Of a DNA stretch of 64,000 bases, positions 13,891-26,500 are shown in pieces. This DNA comes from Dichomitus squalens LYAD-421 SS1 (Eukaryota; Basidiomycota; Agaricomycetes; Polyporales; Polyporaceae), in NCBI RefSeq assembly GCF_000275845.1, contig NW_006766886.1:1402945-1466944 (forward strand), read 5' to 3'. Below the pieces are notes generated by a model, which saw nothing but the letters and a program-made list of their open reading frames with translations, had not been told where the DNA came from and made no database searches. Numbering within the stretch: position 1 is the first letter of the stretch; the number at the start of each line of letters is the position of its first letter. Position numbers and translations under genes: made by a program.

Positions 13891-13995
13891 ACCGACTCGA
13901 CACCAAGCTGACGCGTCGCGGTGCATGTCGAGCGCACCGGACGCTGCATTTCTGACACTCCTTCTCCGTCCTCCACCACACCCGCCACATACATC

Positions 13996-15620
<1,625 letters not shown>

Positions 15621-16474
15621 TCTGTATTCTGTGTTCGTCGTTGTGCATATACTATTGTTTTCCTAGTCTACACAGCCTCCTGTCTTGCGTCCCTGACGGA
15701 GGCTTGGATCTCTTCTCACCTTGAAAGTCGAAGTGCAGTCCACTGGGGACAGTGATGAAGACAAGTGCACCAAGCTGCAGCTCGATGATCGTGGTGCGAT
15801 AGGCTTTGCCACGTGCCTTGTCGCCAGGTTTTTCCCACCCAGCACGTTGCTGGGTGCGGTAACGCAATTTATATGCTCCGGTGAGTTCCTTACGTTGCGA
15901 GGTGCCCCTTCTCAAATAACGAGGCCATAATGGAAATATTGCCCAAGAAACACCTTTGCGGGCCCCGCCCGAGGTCCAATCCGACAGATGCACTGACGGA
16001 TCTAAGTTGTGCATCGACTGTCCGACGCGCAGGCTACCTGGATTTCTGGGCACATGCTCGCTCTCGAAAGTCTCGGTGGCGTGTATTTTAGGGATGCGGA
16101 GAGGTGTGTTGGGGAGACCGATGGGAGATATGCATCGGGCATGGTGAGTAAAGGTATCTCGCTGAGTGTCCATGACCCCATGACCTCCTTCCCCTGTAGA
16201 CCGCATAGTAGGCGTAATGCCCTCGTCATCTATAGCTCTCTCAGCACATCGCCAAATTGCGGTTATATACTACATAGTTACAACGTATGGACTCAGAAGC
16301 TGATGTACTTGCTATTCATGTCCCCTTTCCTGTCGACCGATTTATCCACCATGCCGATCTACGAGGTTCCGAACGCTATAATGTCCCGTCCTTGTTCAGA
16401 CTACGTATACAACCCGTGGCCGCATCTTTGGGAATGCCATCCCCTCAAACCCTCTTGCGGCTTGCGAGGTTCTC
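15621..16474. other. intergenic region
   Basis: 3' flank of Rpt2 and downstream flank of the small minus-strand ORF. I see no supported gene. Confidence 0.5.
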
Positions 16475-16660
16475 TTAATCTCCGCCAAACACCTTCTCAT
16501 TCCAATCCAGCTCCGTCATGAGGGCACGATCAGCTTCGCGAGCCGCCTTCGCAAACCATGATTCAGGTTTGCACTTGTGCCACCGCTTCACAAAGTACAA
16601 GAAACCCGTCGCGAACCCACAACCGCTCGTCGTTGCGTCGCAGAACGAACAACAGCACAT
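16475..16660 (-). CDS. Small Cys-rich hypothetical protein or last exon
   Basis: ATG at 16660 opens 61 residues starting MCCCSFCDATTSGC and ending LDWNEKVFGGD, with a middle part (FLYFVKRWHKCKP) that could be a short amphipathic or membrane segment. The frame is open about 135 bp further upstream without an ATG, so this could instead be the last exon of a longer gene whose 5' exons I cannot place. I do not recognise the family. The charged, non-repetitive C-terminus looks like real coding sequence. Confidence 0.35.
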   Translation of the reverse strand: MCCCSFCDATTSGCGFATGFLYFVKRWHKCKPESWFAKAAREADRALMTELDWNEKVFGGD

Positions 16661-17963
16661 GCGCACGAGGCTATCTATGACAGAAGCGAAAGGCACCGAT
16701 GATGCAACATAGGTCTGCGTGTGTACATGAGTGTATTGTTGGACACCTGCTTTGTGAGCGCGTCCGCGGACACTGATGGTGGCGTGCGGGGAGACAGCTG
16801 TGCTTGGAGTTTAAGTACCGTTACTCGGCTTGGAAACTAGGATATATCGCGGCTCTTGCTCTGCGCTTCGTACCTGTTGATCCCTACTCATGCCTCCTTT
16901 GCTTTATGCTCCTACTTGAGTGCATATATGGGCCTCGACCAACTAGACATGGTTTCCCTGGACATCACGGACTAGGACTCGGAGTCGCCTCATGGACACG
17001 ATTTCGCTGCATGGTATGGCCTTTCCGGCTTCGTCGAACTTGTGCCTCCGCGCCCCGTACTGCGCGTGGCTGGCGTCGGTGGTGGCCCCTGCAGTCGAAT
17101 TGATGACTGGACGATTATATGACGCGTACAGACGCGTCTCTCCGTGACACCACCCTTTCTGTTTTGCTCAATTGGCGCTACCCTGATGAGGACTCTGATC
17201 CGCCACCTCCCCGTCCGGCCTCCTACTCGACGACGGTACTTTCTCTTAATTGAATCCATTATCCACTGACCTGGTGCGTGGACACACACTACGCATATAT
17301 TGTTCCTGACAGTCGCCTGAGCAGGAAATCTTCACAGAACGCTCTTGCTTAATGCGCCGGTACATACTTCGCCCGTCGCGGAGAGTGCTGTGACGCGTCA
17401 GCTGGTATGTTCCGCTCCATTTCACCGCCCTCGCAATGCGCGACCCTACTTTATCGGGCGTTAGTCCGACCCTACCAGGTCTCCGTCGGGCGGGCGATAT
17501 CAAGATGACGGAGCCTAGCTTGAAGCGATATCAACACGAGTGTGGCTAGTGCTAGGCGACGATAGTCCACCTGAGGTGAGTGGAGTATGGCCCCCTCCAT
17601 GTTGCACAAAGCAAATCGCAGCCAGAGCGCTCCGCGGCGGGCATTCCATCTTGAAGGGTCGCGTATAATGGACTCGCTCGCGGGGATCGACGCGGGGGGG
17701 GGCGTAGGCGATGTCACCGACGCGATGACGGCGGGCGTCTGTGCAAGGGGATGGCGGGAGCGAGCGCTGATTGGGCGATGGGAAGAGACGCCGAAGCACG
17801 AACGGACCTGCCCTGAAGAAGGAACGTGGCTTGTGTTCTGGGTCGGTGATCACAGATCCGGGTGGACGTTGTTAGCTCCCCCCATCGCCCTCAGACTCCG
17901 CTCCCGTACCGTACGCCCTGCTCTATCTATTAACCACACTCCTCTCCTTCATCCTAGGCCACT
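16661..17963. other. intergenic region
   Basis: 1.3 kb with no convincing gene; includes the promoter of the gene starting at 17964. A run of eight G lies near 17694-17701. Confidence 0.5.
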
Positions 17964-19645
17964 ATGCATGAACGGTGCCCCGCCGCCGTTCCCGCACTCT
18001 CCCTCGTCATGCCTCATCCTTCTCTCCCCCGTCGTCGCTCGTCCATGCTCTCGTCTGTCTCGGACCCCCACACTCCACCGCCCCGGAACTCGCCCCTGCC
18101 GGTCCTGTCTCCCGCGTCCAACAGGAAGAGTTCAGACAGCTGGAATAGTTCCAACTACGACGGAGCAGACGACCTCGAGTGGGAGTGGAAACCAGAGCAG
18201 ACGCGTCTGTTGTCCCGTGTAAGTTCACGCACGCGTTTCCTTCTGCGCGTCAGTTATACCCGCAGCCCTGGCGCGTCTCTATGTCTCTAGACCCCCCTGG
18301 TCGCGTCCGACAGCTGACGCGTTGTTGCAGACTCTCGACGCTCTTCCCTCACACCTCATAACCCCCTTCAACGGCCCCGTACCCCCCTCGAATCTCCTCG
18401 ACAAGATCGCAAGGGGTGTCGTGCACGCAAAAGGGCCAGCCGAATGGCCTCACTCTTTACGAGCCACGCGTGCCAAGATCGTCGAGCTCGCTCGACTGCG
18501 AGGGAAGGAGGACACCGCGAGCGATACTATCGCGGAGGAAGAAAGCACCGACCCGGGTTCAGTACAACAGAAGCCCAGCAGAGGGTTCAAGCGCCCCCTG
18601 CATAAGCAGTCAAGTATGGACTTCGTGCCAACCGCTGCCCAGCTTGACCCTTCGGACGACGCGATCGCGCGGTAAGCCCGACTTTTATGAGCGTCTGTCA
18701 TCAGGATCTCGGCTAACGACCTAACGTCACCTCTCAAGCTTATCATATCGTCTGCAGCACACTGAACGTATGATCCCCAATCCGGCCTACCACCCTTATG
18801 CGCGTACCTCGCCCCGCCTTCGTACCATGGGTTCCACTGCTAGCTCTACTACACTCAACTCGCAAAGCTCATGCAGTTCTGGCTCCAAGATCCCCCGTCT
18901 CCGCCGTTCGCTATCGTCTATCTCCAACTCCTCCGACTCCTATATCCAGAATCCAGGGGTCGATCCTAGGGTCCAGCGCATCAGACGTACGGAGTCTTTC
19001 GCAGGATCCGCGCTCTATCCCCCTGGATCTCCACTCAAGTGTGCACCTTCTTTTGGGTCCATCTCCAAGCGCAGCTCCGATGCTATGAGCGTGGATTTCT
19101 CTAACCGTTCTGATGTTACCACGTCGGACGAGGAGGAGAAGCTGCGGAGTAAGAAAGCGAAGAAGCCGCGCGTCAAGGCGTGCTCTCCCACCCCTCCGGC
19201 CACTTCGCCTCCCGCTGTCTCTCCCGCCAAAACCAAGCAGCTCAGGAGAACAACTAAGCATATCTCGAAACCTTCCTCGGTCGCCGCTCCCACGGACAGT
19301 TCCCGTCGCACGTCCCGGCCCAAGATGACACTGTCGCGCAATCCCAGCATCTTGGGCCCGGAGTTACCTCAGCCTCCTCCGGCGCGCCCTGAGCATCCTA
19401 CGCCCATCGTAAAGCCCCGGTCCCATCGGAAGTCACCTTCGTCACTGTCTCCGCCATCCACTATCCCGACGCCATCTCCGCCGTCACCGTCGCGCAAAAC
19501 GCCCCGTCGCACGAAAGCCCCTTCGTCAGCCCGTGCGATTGTGGGTAGAAAGATCTCATTTGGCAATATGATGGCGACCCATGAAGAGGAGAACGTTAGC
19601 CTCGGGGCAGGTCTCGGTCTTGGGAGCGCTTTCCAGCTCGACTAG
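17964..19645 (+). CDS. Ser/Pro-rich basic hypothetical protein
   Basis: Three exons: 17964-18218, 18331-18671 and 18739-19645, with phases that join cleanly; about 500 residues. The N-terminal part has the one compact, possibly folded stretch (WEWKPEQTRLLSR, then TLDALPSHLITPFNGPVPPSNLLDKIARGV). The rest is disordered, rich in Ser, Pro, Arg and Lys, with many SP/TP and RRxS sites that suit phosphorylation by proline-directed and basophilic kinases. The C-terminus (VGRKISFGNMMATHEEEN) is again less repetitive. No catalytic domain seen. The compact N-terminal motif suggests a conserved fungal family of unknown role; a nuclear or cell-cycle-regulated scaffold is only a guess from composition. 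Confidence 0.75.
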
Positions 19646-21317
19646 ATCCGCATCATCTTCGGCGTCAGATTCCGGCATTGGCTCATTCGTCACGGACCCC
19701 CGCATCTTCAACACGAAAATCTTGCAACATCTCATCTTTTGCTCCGGCCAGCTCGTCGGCTTACATACCGCACTCTCGTTCACCTTCTGTTATACCTACT
19801 GGAGGCGTATTGAATCCTCCCCGTCACCGCTCCTTCGACAACAATCTCGCTTCAATGCTCAATCTCATACGCTCGTTCGCCCTTCCCCGGAACCCACCAA
19901 GAACACTCGCACATTCTATTTTGTACCACCACAATCCCCCCATGACAAGAGTTCCTGTTTGTTCCGATGCTCCCCCTCCGACCCCAATTCAATATCGCCA
20001 ACCCCGACGCCTGATCGTGCTCGATCCCCGCATCTCTGCAATACTTGTCGCCAACAAGTTCGGCTGAGGACGACATACACGGAGTGTCCCCGTGCGCGCT
20101 GTATATACCGGCGAAAAATTCCGGTTGTGCTATGGTGTACTATATGCCGTTGATCTCGTTCATGGTCTCCCCCTTAACCCTCGAGTGTACAGTCTCCAAT
20201 TCGACCGCTTCGGCGTTCCATGCCACACCACTGCTAACCTTTCTCTTCGAACTGAATCTCGAGCTATGAAATAAGGCTAATACCATAGTTCGGGGTATAT
20301 CGCAACTCTGACTTGCTTTTCCTCTCGCCTTTCTCTTCGATCCTGCTTCCACGCTTGCTCACACCTAGATGCGTACTCTCCGTTTACGCCGTTACTGTTC
20401 CTTCTGCTTTCCTTCTCTCTCTGTCCATGTGCCGCCCGAGATCCCGGCTCTCTCGGTCTGTCGACCAGGGAGACATGGACTGGGTGGCGCAGCGTGCCCG
20501 GGTCTAGTTGCATATTTCTTGTACATGTGTTCCAAAATTTCTCTTCTCTCGTCTGCTGCGCACGCGTGCTTCGGGATTAAGATTCCTGCTCTTTCTTCGT
20601 TCATGTAGTACTTATGTTATTTCCCTTGCTTTTTGGAAGAATCTCGTGTACGTCATTTGGTCGTGGCTGCTGCCCTCAATTGTAGCCGTTGCTCCTGGGA
20701 TGGCGTGGATCGGTGGGCGAACGCTGTGTGCATCAAGTGACATGCAAACAGACTTGCGAAGGGTGGGTCTTGTCGAAAGTCCATGGGCAACATCTTCGGG
20801 GATGGAGGGATCAAAACCGGACGCTGCTGTTGCAGCGCCGACCGCCCTGGTCTTTACGAGAGTGTGATGAGGGCTAGTCTGCCGGTCAGCTCATCAAACT
20901 GCGCCCGGATACCGAGGTCAAGACACGAGGCCGCGTGCACGGAGACCTAAGGGCACGCTACATTGAACTACCTCTTCAGGTGGGCCGAGCCTACGATCTT
21001 GCGGAGATACTAACGATGAGTGGATGATGCCTATTCATCCCTTGACACTGAGAAGCTACGAGCACACATGCGCATGACGTCCGAGAACGCTTCATAGGAC
21101 GACAGGGGCCCCGCAGGGCCCGCTGGGGCATTACAGCAGTGCGAAGGTAGGAGACAGACGACAGCGACGACCGATGTACTGTATGTGTGCGTATGTGGGA
21201 TTCTCCGGCCTGGACGGGACGACTCTGAGCATCCTCCGCCCTTCTGTATATGCACACGCGGAAGACTCACCAGACTAGAGGACATGCGTCGGCCTCTGCT
21301 CCTGCGCCTGCGTCTGC
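19646..21317. other. intergenic region
   Basis: 1.67 kb. Pyrimidine-rich plus-strand sequence follows the hypothetical gene and is probably its 3' UTR. Open frames here are short and lack homology I can recognise. Confidence 0.45.
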
Positions 21318-21798
21318 TCATGATGCGGGGGCGTCGGTCTTCGCCCGCCGCGCTGCGATCTCGGCGCGCTTCTCTGCGAGGAGGACGGCGGCGCGCCTGT
21401 CCCACTGGTAGGCCCAGTAGCCGGCGAAGCCGAAGGTGCCCGCGGCGATCGCGTGGCCGATGGGGTCTGCGAGGGCGGTGCGGGTGTATCACGGACGTAT
21501 ATGGGGACGCCAGGTTCGGGAGGGCCACACGAGAGCGTTCGCGGGTACGGCCGAGACGCGTGTCGGGCGGCGGCATCGTCCCAGTGGCCATGTTGGCAGA
21601 GAGACAGCGGGGACGAGGCCGGACGGAGCGGCGGGGCGGACGGAGGTTACACGGGTCAGACAGTCAGTCACTCGAGACGCATGAAGGGCATGAGGAACAC
21701 GCACTTTCGAGGATGGGGCGTTTCTGGATGCCCAGCTGGCCCATGCGCGCGGCGATCCCGACGAGGGAGAAGCCGACGATGTTCGCGAGGAGGGACAT
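21318..21798 (-). CDS. 80-residue membrane-type protein, possibly mitochondrial
   Basis: Two exons, 21705-21798 and 21318-21466, separated by a 238 bp intron (donor GTGCGT, acceptor CTCGCAG). They join in phase to give MSLLANIVGFSLVGIAARMG, a link QKRPILENPIGHAIAAGT, then FGFAGYWAYQWDRRAAVLL and a charged helix AEKRAEIAARRAK. Two short hydrophobic segments followed by an alpha-helical charged tail resemble small accessory subunits of mitochondrial complexes such as complex I; I cannot name the family. The intron is long for this genome. Confidence 0.6.
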
Positions 21799-22179
21799 GG
21801 CGGCGGCGGTGTGAGTGCGAGTGAGGGAGGGGATGTCGAGGCTGCAGGTGTCTGGCTCCGAGCGAGTCGTTGCCGCTTCCGGCGTCCAACTGGCACCTTG
21901 AGTTGGATATCGCGCGATAACCTATCGAGTCTGCGCGGTATTTGGGAGGACAACGCCAGATATGGGTTACACGAGTAACACGGCGCTTAGATGAAGTCTG
22001 TACTTATGCGGACGCGCAGGGACAGATCGCGAGGGCAGATACAGCATCTGTGCACGCGGCCCAACGCAAGGCCTCGCGGTATATAACCTTCTCTACTAAC
22101 TCACACCACACCAGGTCGTCCCGTCACTCCTCGTGCACCCCTCCATCTCCCTTCACCAAACTTCTAGAGAACGCGAATT
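21799..22179. other. divergent promoter region
   Basis: Lies between the small membrane protein (-) and the TPR protein (+), 381 bp. A TATA-like GCGGTATATAACC at about 22075-22087 sits about 100 bp upstream of the TPR start and is its likely core promoter. Confidence 0.5.
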
Positions 22180-23221
22180 ATGGCCGAAATCACCGAGCAA
22201 CCCGAAGAGCAGCAGCAGCAAACGACGACGGGCGAGCAGACCGCGGCGCCCTCGAACCTATCTGCGGGCGGCGACATCGGGGAGAAGTTCAACGTGGCGA
22301 AGGAGAAGAAGGCGGCGGGAGACGAGGCGTTCAAGAGCAATGATCTCGTAGGAGGTGAGGGTGTCTACCGCACAGGAGTGGTTCGGCGTACTCATGCTTC
22401 GCACCGCATGCAGCGTTGAGGTATTACCACCAAGTACGTCGGGCACCCATCTCTGTGGCGAATGAACGTACTGATGCGCACGCTTCGCATGTTCGCAGGC
22501 TCTCTTGTACCTGAAGGGTCTCGACAAGTGCGTCCTGGCCGCGTGCGCCACTGTTCCTCGTGTGCATGCACGCTGATCGCACCTTCCTAGGAACGCGACG
22601 CAAAAGGCGCTAGGGCAGCCCGTGCCCCCGCCCCCGCCAATCGAGGCTGTGAACCAGGCGGCGGAGGAGAAGCAGCGGACGGAGGTGCGTGTCCCGTCCT
22701 AACCTTCTTCTCCTAGAATATACTATGCTGATGGGCGGGAACGCACGCAGGTGGAGTTCCTCTCGGAGAAGATCTACTCGAACATGTCGCAGGTGCACCT
22801 GAAGAGGGGGAACTGGCGGCGGGCGATCGAGACGGCGGACGAGGCGCTGCGGCACAACAAGAAGAACTACAAGGCGCTGTTCCGGAAGGCGCGGGCGCTG
22901 AAGGAGCAGGGCTACTTTGAGAAGGCGGAGAAGATCCTCGAGGAGCTGATCAAGGACGGGGACCCCAACGGTGCGTTTGGGGGGATGTCCTTGTGGATGC
23001 GGGCGGGTGCTGATGCTGCTGCGGACGATTTGCAGACAGGGAGGCGTGCGAGGAGGAGCTCGCGAGCGTGCGCGCGAAGGATAAGGCGGTCACTGTGAAG
23101 CACGACCAGAAGATGAAGGGTGCGCCTCCTCTCGCCACTGTTTGATGCTCACGGACACGGTACTCATGCGTCTTGTGCAGGATTCCTGAACAAGGAGAAG
23201 ATAGACCTGAGCAAGGATTGA
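22180..23221 (+). CDS. TPR protein, TTC9-like
   Basis: Small tetratricopeptide-repeat protein of about 215 residues. ATG at 22180 begins a Gln-rich disordered leader, then the first TPR (FNVAKEKKAAGDEAFKSNDLVG, ALRYYHQALLYLKGL), a Pro-rich loop, and two further TPR helical hairpins (YSNMSQVHLKRGNWRRAIETADEAL and KNYKALFRKARALKEQGYFEKAEKILEEL). It ends LSKD with TGA at 23219-23221. The set matches the TTC9/FKBP-associated TPR group, whose members bind Hsp90-type partners; that role is inferred. The gene is cut by at least six introns, and one internal exon (22414-22433) is only 20 nt. The gene body is GC-rich and otherwise ordinary. Confidence 0.8.
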
Positions 23222-23596
23222 GACTGTCGCGCCAGTGGTCGTGCTTGTACTATCGCCGCCTGATTTGCTTCGTGTTTCCGATTGCTATTTTGTTACTGTT
23301 GCTCGGATATGCTGCTGTATCACCAGTTCCCTCTGCTCACACCTATCGCAATGTACGAATCCATTACGCGCAGATGCGTATATCGACGGTAGCAGTCGAC
23401 ATCGCGAGTGCGATCGATGCGGTCGATGTCGCTAACAGTGTCTAGAAGGAGCAAGGGAAGAGTGACGAGACGCGTGACGGAGGCACACGTGGGCGTGTAG
23501 TAGTGGTGACGCGCGGCCACTGGCAGCGGACTTTGCTCTCGACGGCGACGACGACGGACGAAGGTGGCTGGCTGCTGCCGACGCCTTGGCCCAACC
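23222..23596. other. intergenic region upstream of TERT
   Basis: 3' flank of the TPR gene and TERT promoter. The TERT frame is open back to about 23564 but the first ATG is at 23597. Confidence 0.5.
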
Positions 23597-26500
23597 ATGC
23601 TTCCTGCACGACATCCGACCCAGCCCACCAATCCCGCCCTCGCCATACTCAACGCCTACTATCCGGTCGTGTCCACCGTGCATGCCTACCTGGACGATAT
23701 CCTCGACACCCAGGGGCTTGACGTCCAGTTGATTCAAGATGCGGATGACAACCCCTACAGATTTCTGCTAGAGACTTCTTACGTGGCAGTACGCGTGCCT
23801 CCGAAAAACTTGAAGCGCTTCGTCCCAACGCCCCCCATGTCCCATATGCAAGACGTAAGTGACGATCTAGTCTTGCCCAGCACGCAATGCCTTTACCTCT
23901 ACTCACCCTCAGGTGATCGACCGCGCCCAAGAAAGACTTTTCCTCAACGCGCGAGGCGGCCGGCCGTCCAACATCATCACCGCCGGCTACCGCAAGGTCA
24001 ACCAGAGAGACGCGAGGAGCAAGATCGGCGCGAGTCGCGTGCCGCTGACCAACTACTTCGTCAACACGATGGTCACCGCCCTTCAGGCGCAAGAATGGGA
24101 GACTCTGCTCCAGAGGTCCGTTGCACTCAGCTGTATGCGCGCACTTCGTCGGTCTGACGGCACGCTACAGGGTAGGCGAGGACGCCATGTTCCACTTGCT
24201 CACGGAGACGTCCGTGTTCGTCTCTCTGCCCAACGGCTGTCTGTGTCAGATGACCGGCGACCCGGTCCTGCACATGAAGCCTTCCGTCGCTGTGCCGGTG
24301 CCAACCAGCGACGATGCGCGTCGTGGTAAAGGGCACGACGCGCCCCGGCGAGGCACCAAGCGACGGTGTATGAATGGGTACAGCGAAGAGCGTCCGCCCA
24401 AGCGTCGGAAACGTGCACTTGCAACGGCCCCAACGGCCCCGTCGGACCAGCTGAAGCCGCCCCGCACCTCGGACCCGAGTCGGTCAGTACAGAAGATAAC
24501 CCACTCGCGCGCCCTTCATGCACGTCCACATTCACTGACGCACCGCTAGAGTGACCCCAGCAGACGTCGCGTTCCTCCGCGCGCGGATGTTGTACTCCCG
24601 CCCGTCGTTCGTGCCGCACAGCGCGAAGATCATCGTCGGCATTCCCCCGAAACGTAGGTCTGCAGCTCATAAGCACCGGAGGGCGCTGTCGCTGACCGTT
24701 TTGTGGTACCCAGACGTTCTGAACCGCTTCTACCCCGCCTGGCGCTCCTCCGCCGAGGCGGGGACAGGTGTTGGGATCGATCCCGACCCGAGGCGGCAGA
24801 TGGAGCATGCCAGACACCTCGCGAAGCACGTTTTTCCCGGGGAGTACGGGTTGCGCAGCGCATTCTGTACGGGGCCGCTGGGCAAGCACGCGTCGTCCCG
24901 GACGCCAGACGGCGCGCACAGGGAACAGGAGATCAAGGTGAGCAGAACGATTTTATAGCCAAAGAGCCCAGAGGGAACGAGGACGGCGCATAAACTAGAA
25001 CAAGGGGCCGTGCAAGACCCCGAAGCGGCTGAAACATGTCCTGGACCCCTTGGAGAAGATGGTATGGAGGCACCGTAAATGCAAGTACAAGATGCTCCTC
25101 GACATGGCTTGCCCGTCCAAGGTACGCCGGGCCTGCCGCCCATAATCCGCACTGCGACTGCAGCGCTGACCGCATGCGGTAGCTCGCCAGCGACACGAGT
25201 CGGCCGTTGGACAGCGGCGTCATCCTGGTACGTCTGGCACGTCTGGCGGTGACCCGCTGAACCGCTCGAGAGGAGGCGCGATGTTCACCCCGTCCCCCCT
25301 CGCAGGAACTGATGTCGGAGACGTCCATCCAGCTGCAGACCCAGCCGACCGTCGCCGACACGAGCATCTCGCTCGACGCCGCTGGCCGCCCCGTCCTCGC
25401 CCTGCATGCCCCCTCTCAGGCGCGCAAGCACGCGAGGCACAAGCCCCGGTTCGCTGAGTTCGCGTGCGGGGCCGATGAGGTCTTCCGCTATGCCGTCCTC
25501 GTCACGAAGGCGGTCGTCCCGAAGGCGTTCTGGGGCAGCGACTATAACCTCGGGGTCGCGATGCAACGTGCGTGCCTTTTTCTGCTTGCTCCGTGCTTCC
25601 AGCTTGTGAAGCTCAAGGCTCGACGGGCGGGCGGGCTGCAGACGTCAAGCATATGATCACGATGCGGCGGTACGAGACGACGACGGTGCACAACGTGCTG
25701 CAGCACTTCCGCACGGCCGACTGCGACTGGCTCGCGCCGCACACGCCCGGGGCCCTGCAGCAGACGCGGGTGTCGGTGACGGACGCGCGGAAGCGGCGGG
25801 ACCTGCTCGAGGAGTTCCTGTTCTGGTATTTCGACGGGTTCCTCTTGCCCCTGCTCAAGGTGCGTGGTCGCGCTCAGCTTGGAATCGACCGATGAAGACA
25901 CGATCGCGCGCTGTGCTGTGGTGTGCTGACGCGGGGTGTGCAGACGACGTTCTACGTGACGGAGTCGGCCGCGTTCCGCAACAGGCTGCTGTACTTCCGG
26001 CACGACGACTGGCACACGCTGTGCGCGCCGCTCGTCGAGAAGCTGAGCACGGACACGTTCCGGCGCATCGAGCAGGTGCGTTCGCGTTACAGCCGTGGCT
26101 GTGTCTGTGGCTTCAGGTTCGTGGAGAGCAACGGAGGTCCTGACGCGGCGCGGCAGCTCGAGGCGCAGGAGATCCTGCGCCAGCGGAAGCTGGGGTTCTC
26201 GTTCGTGCGCCTGCTGCCGAAGGAGACGGGCGTGCGGCCGATCGTCAACCTGCGCAGGCGGGTCGAGAAGGTACGACTGCTGCTGCTGGGGTGCTGTCCA
26301 CTGGCTTGCGGGCGGGACGCTGACGCGCTGGAGGGTGCAGGACCCGTTCAAGCCGTCGCAGTCGATCAACCAGATACTGCAGGCCGCGTTCCAGATTTTG
26401 ACGTACGAAAAGGTACGCGGGGCACTCTGAGTGGAAGAGAAGACGGTGGAGACGGATCGTTTGCAGGAACGTCAACCGGAGTCTCTGGGGGCGTCGGTGT

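Noticed and set aside
16804..17103. 99-codon plus-strand frame
   Set aside because: No ATG-context, splice partner or similarity; likely chance.
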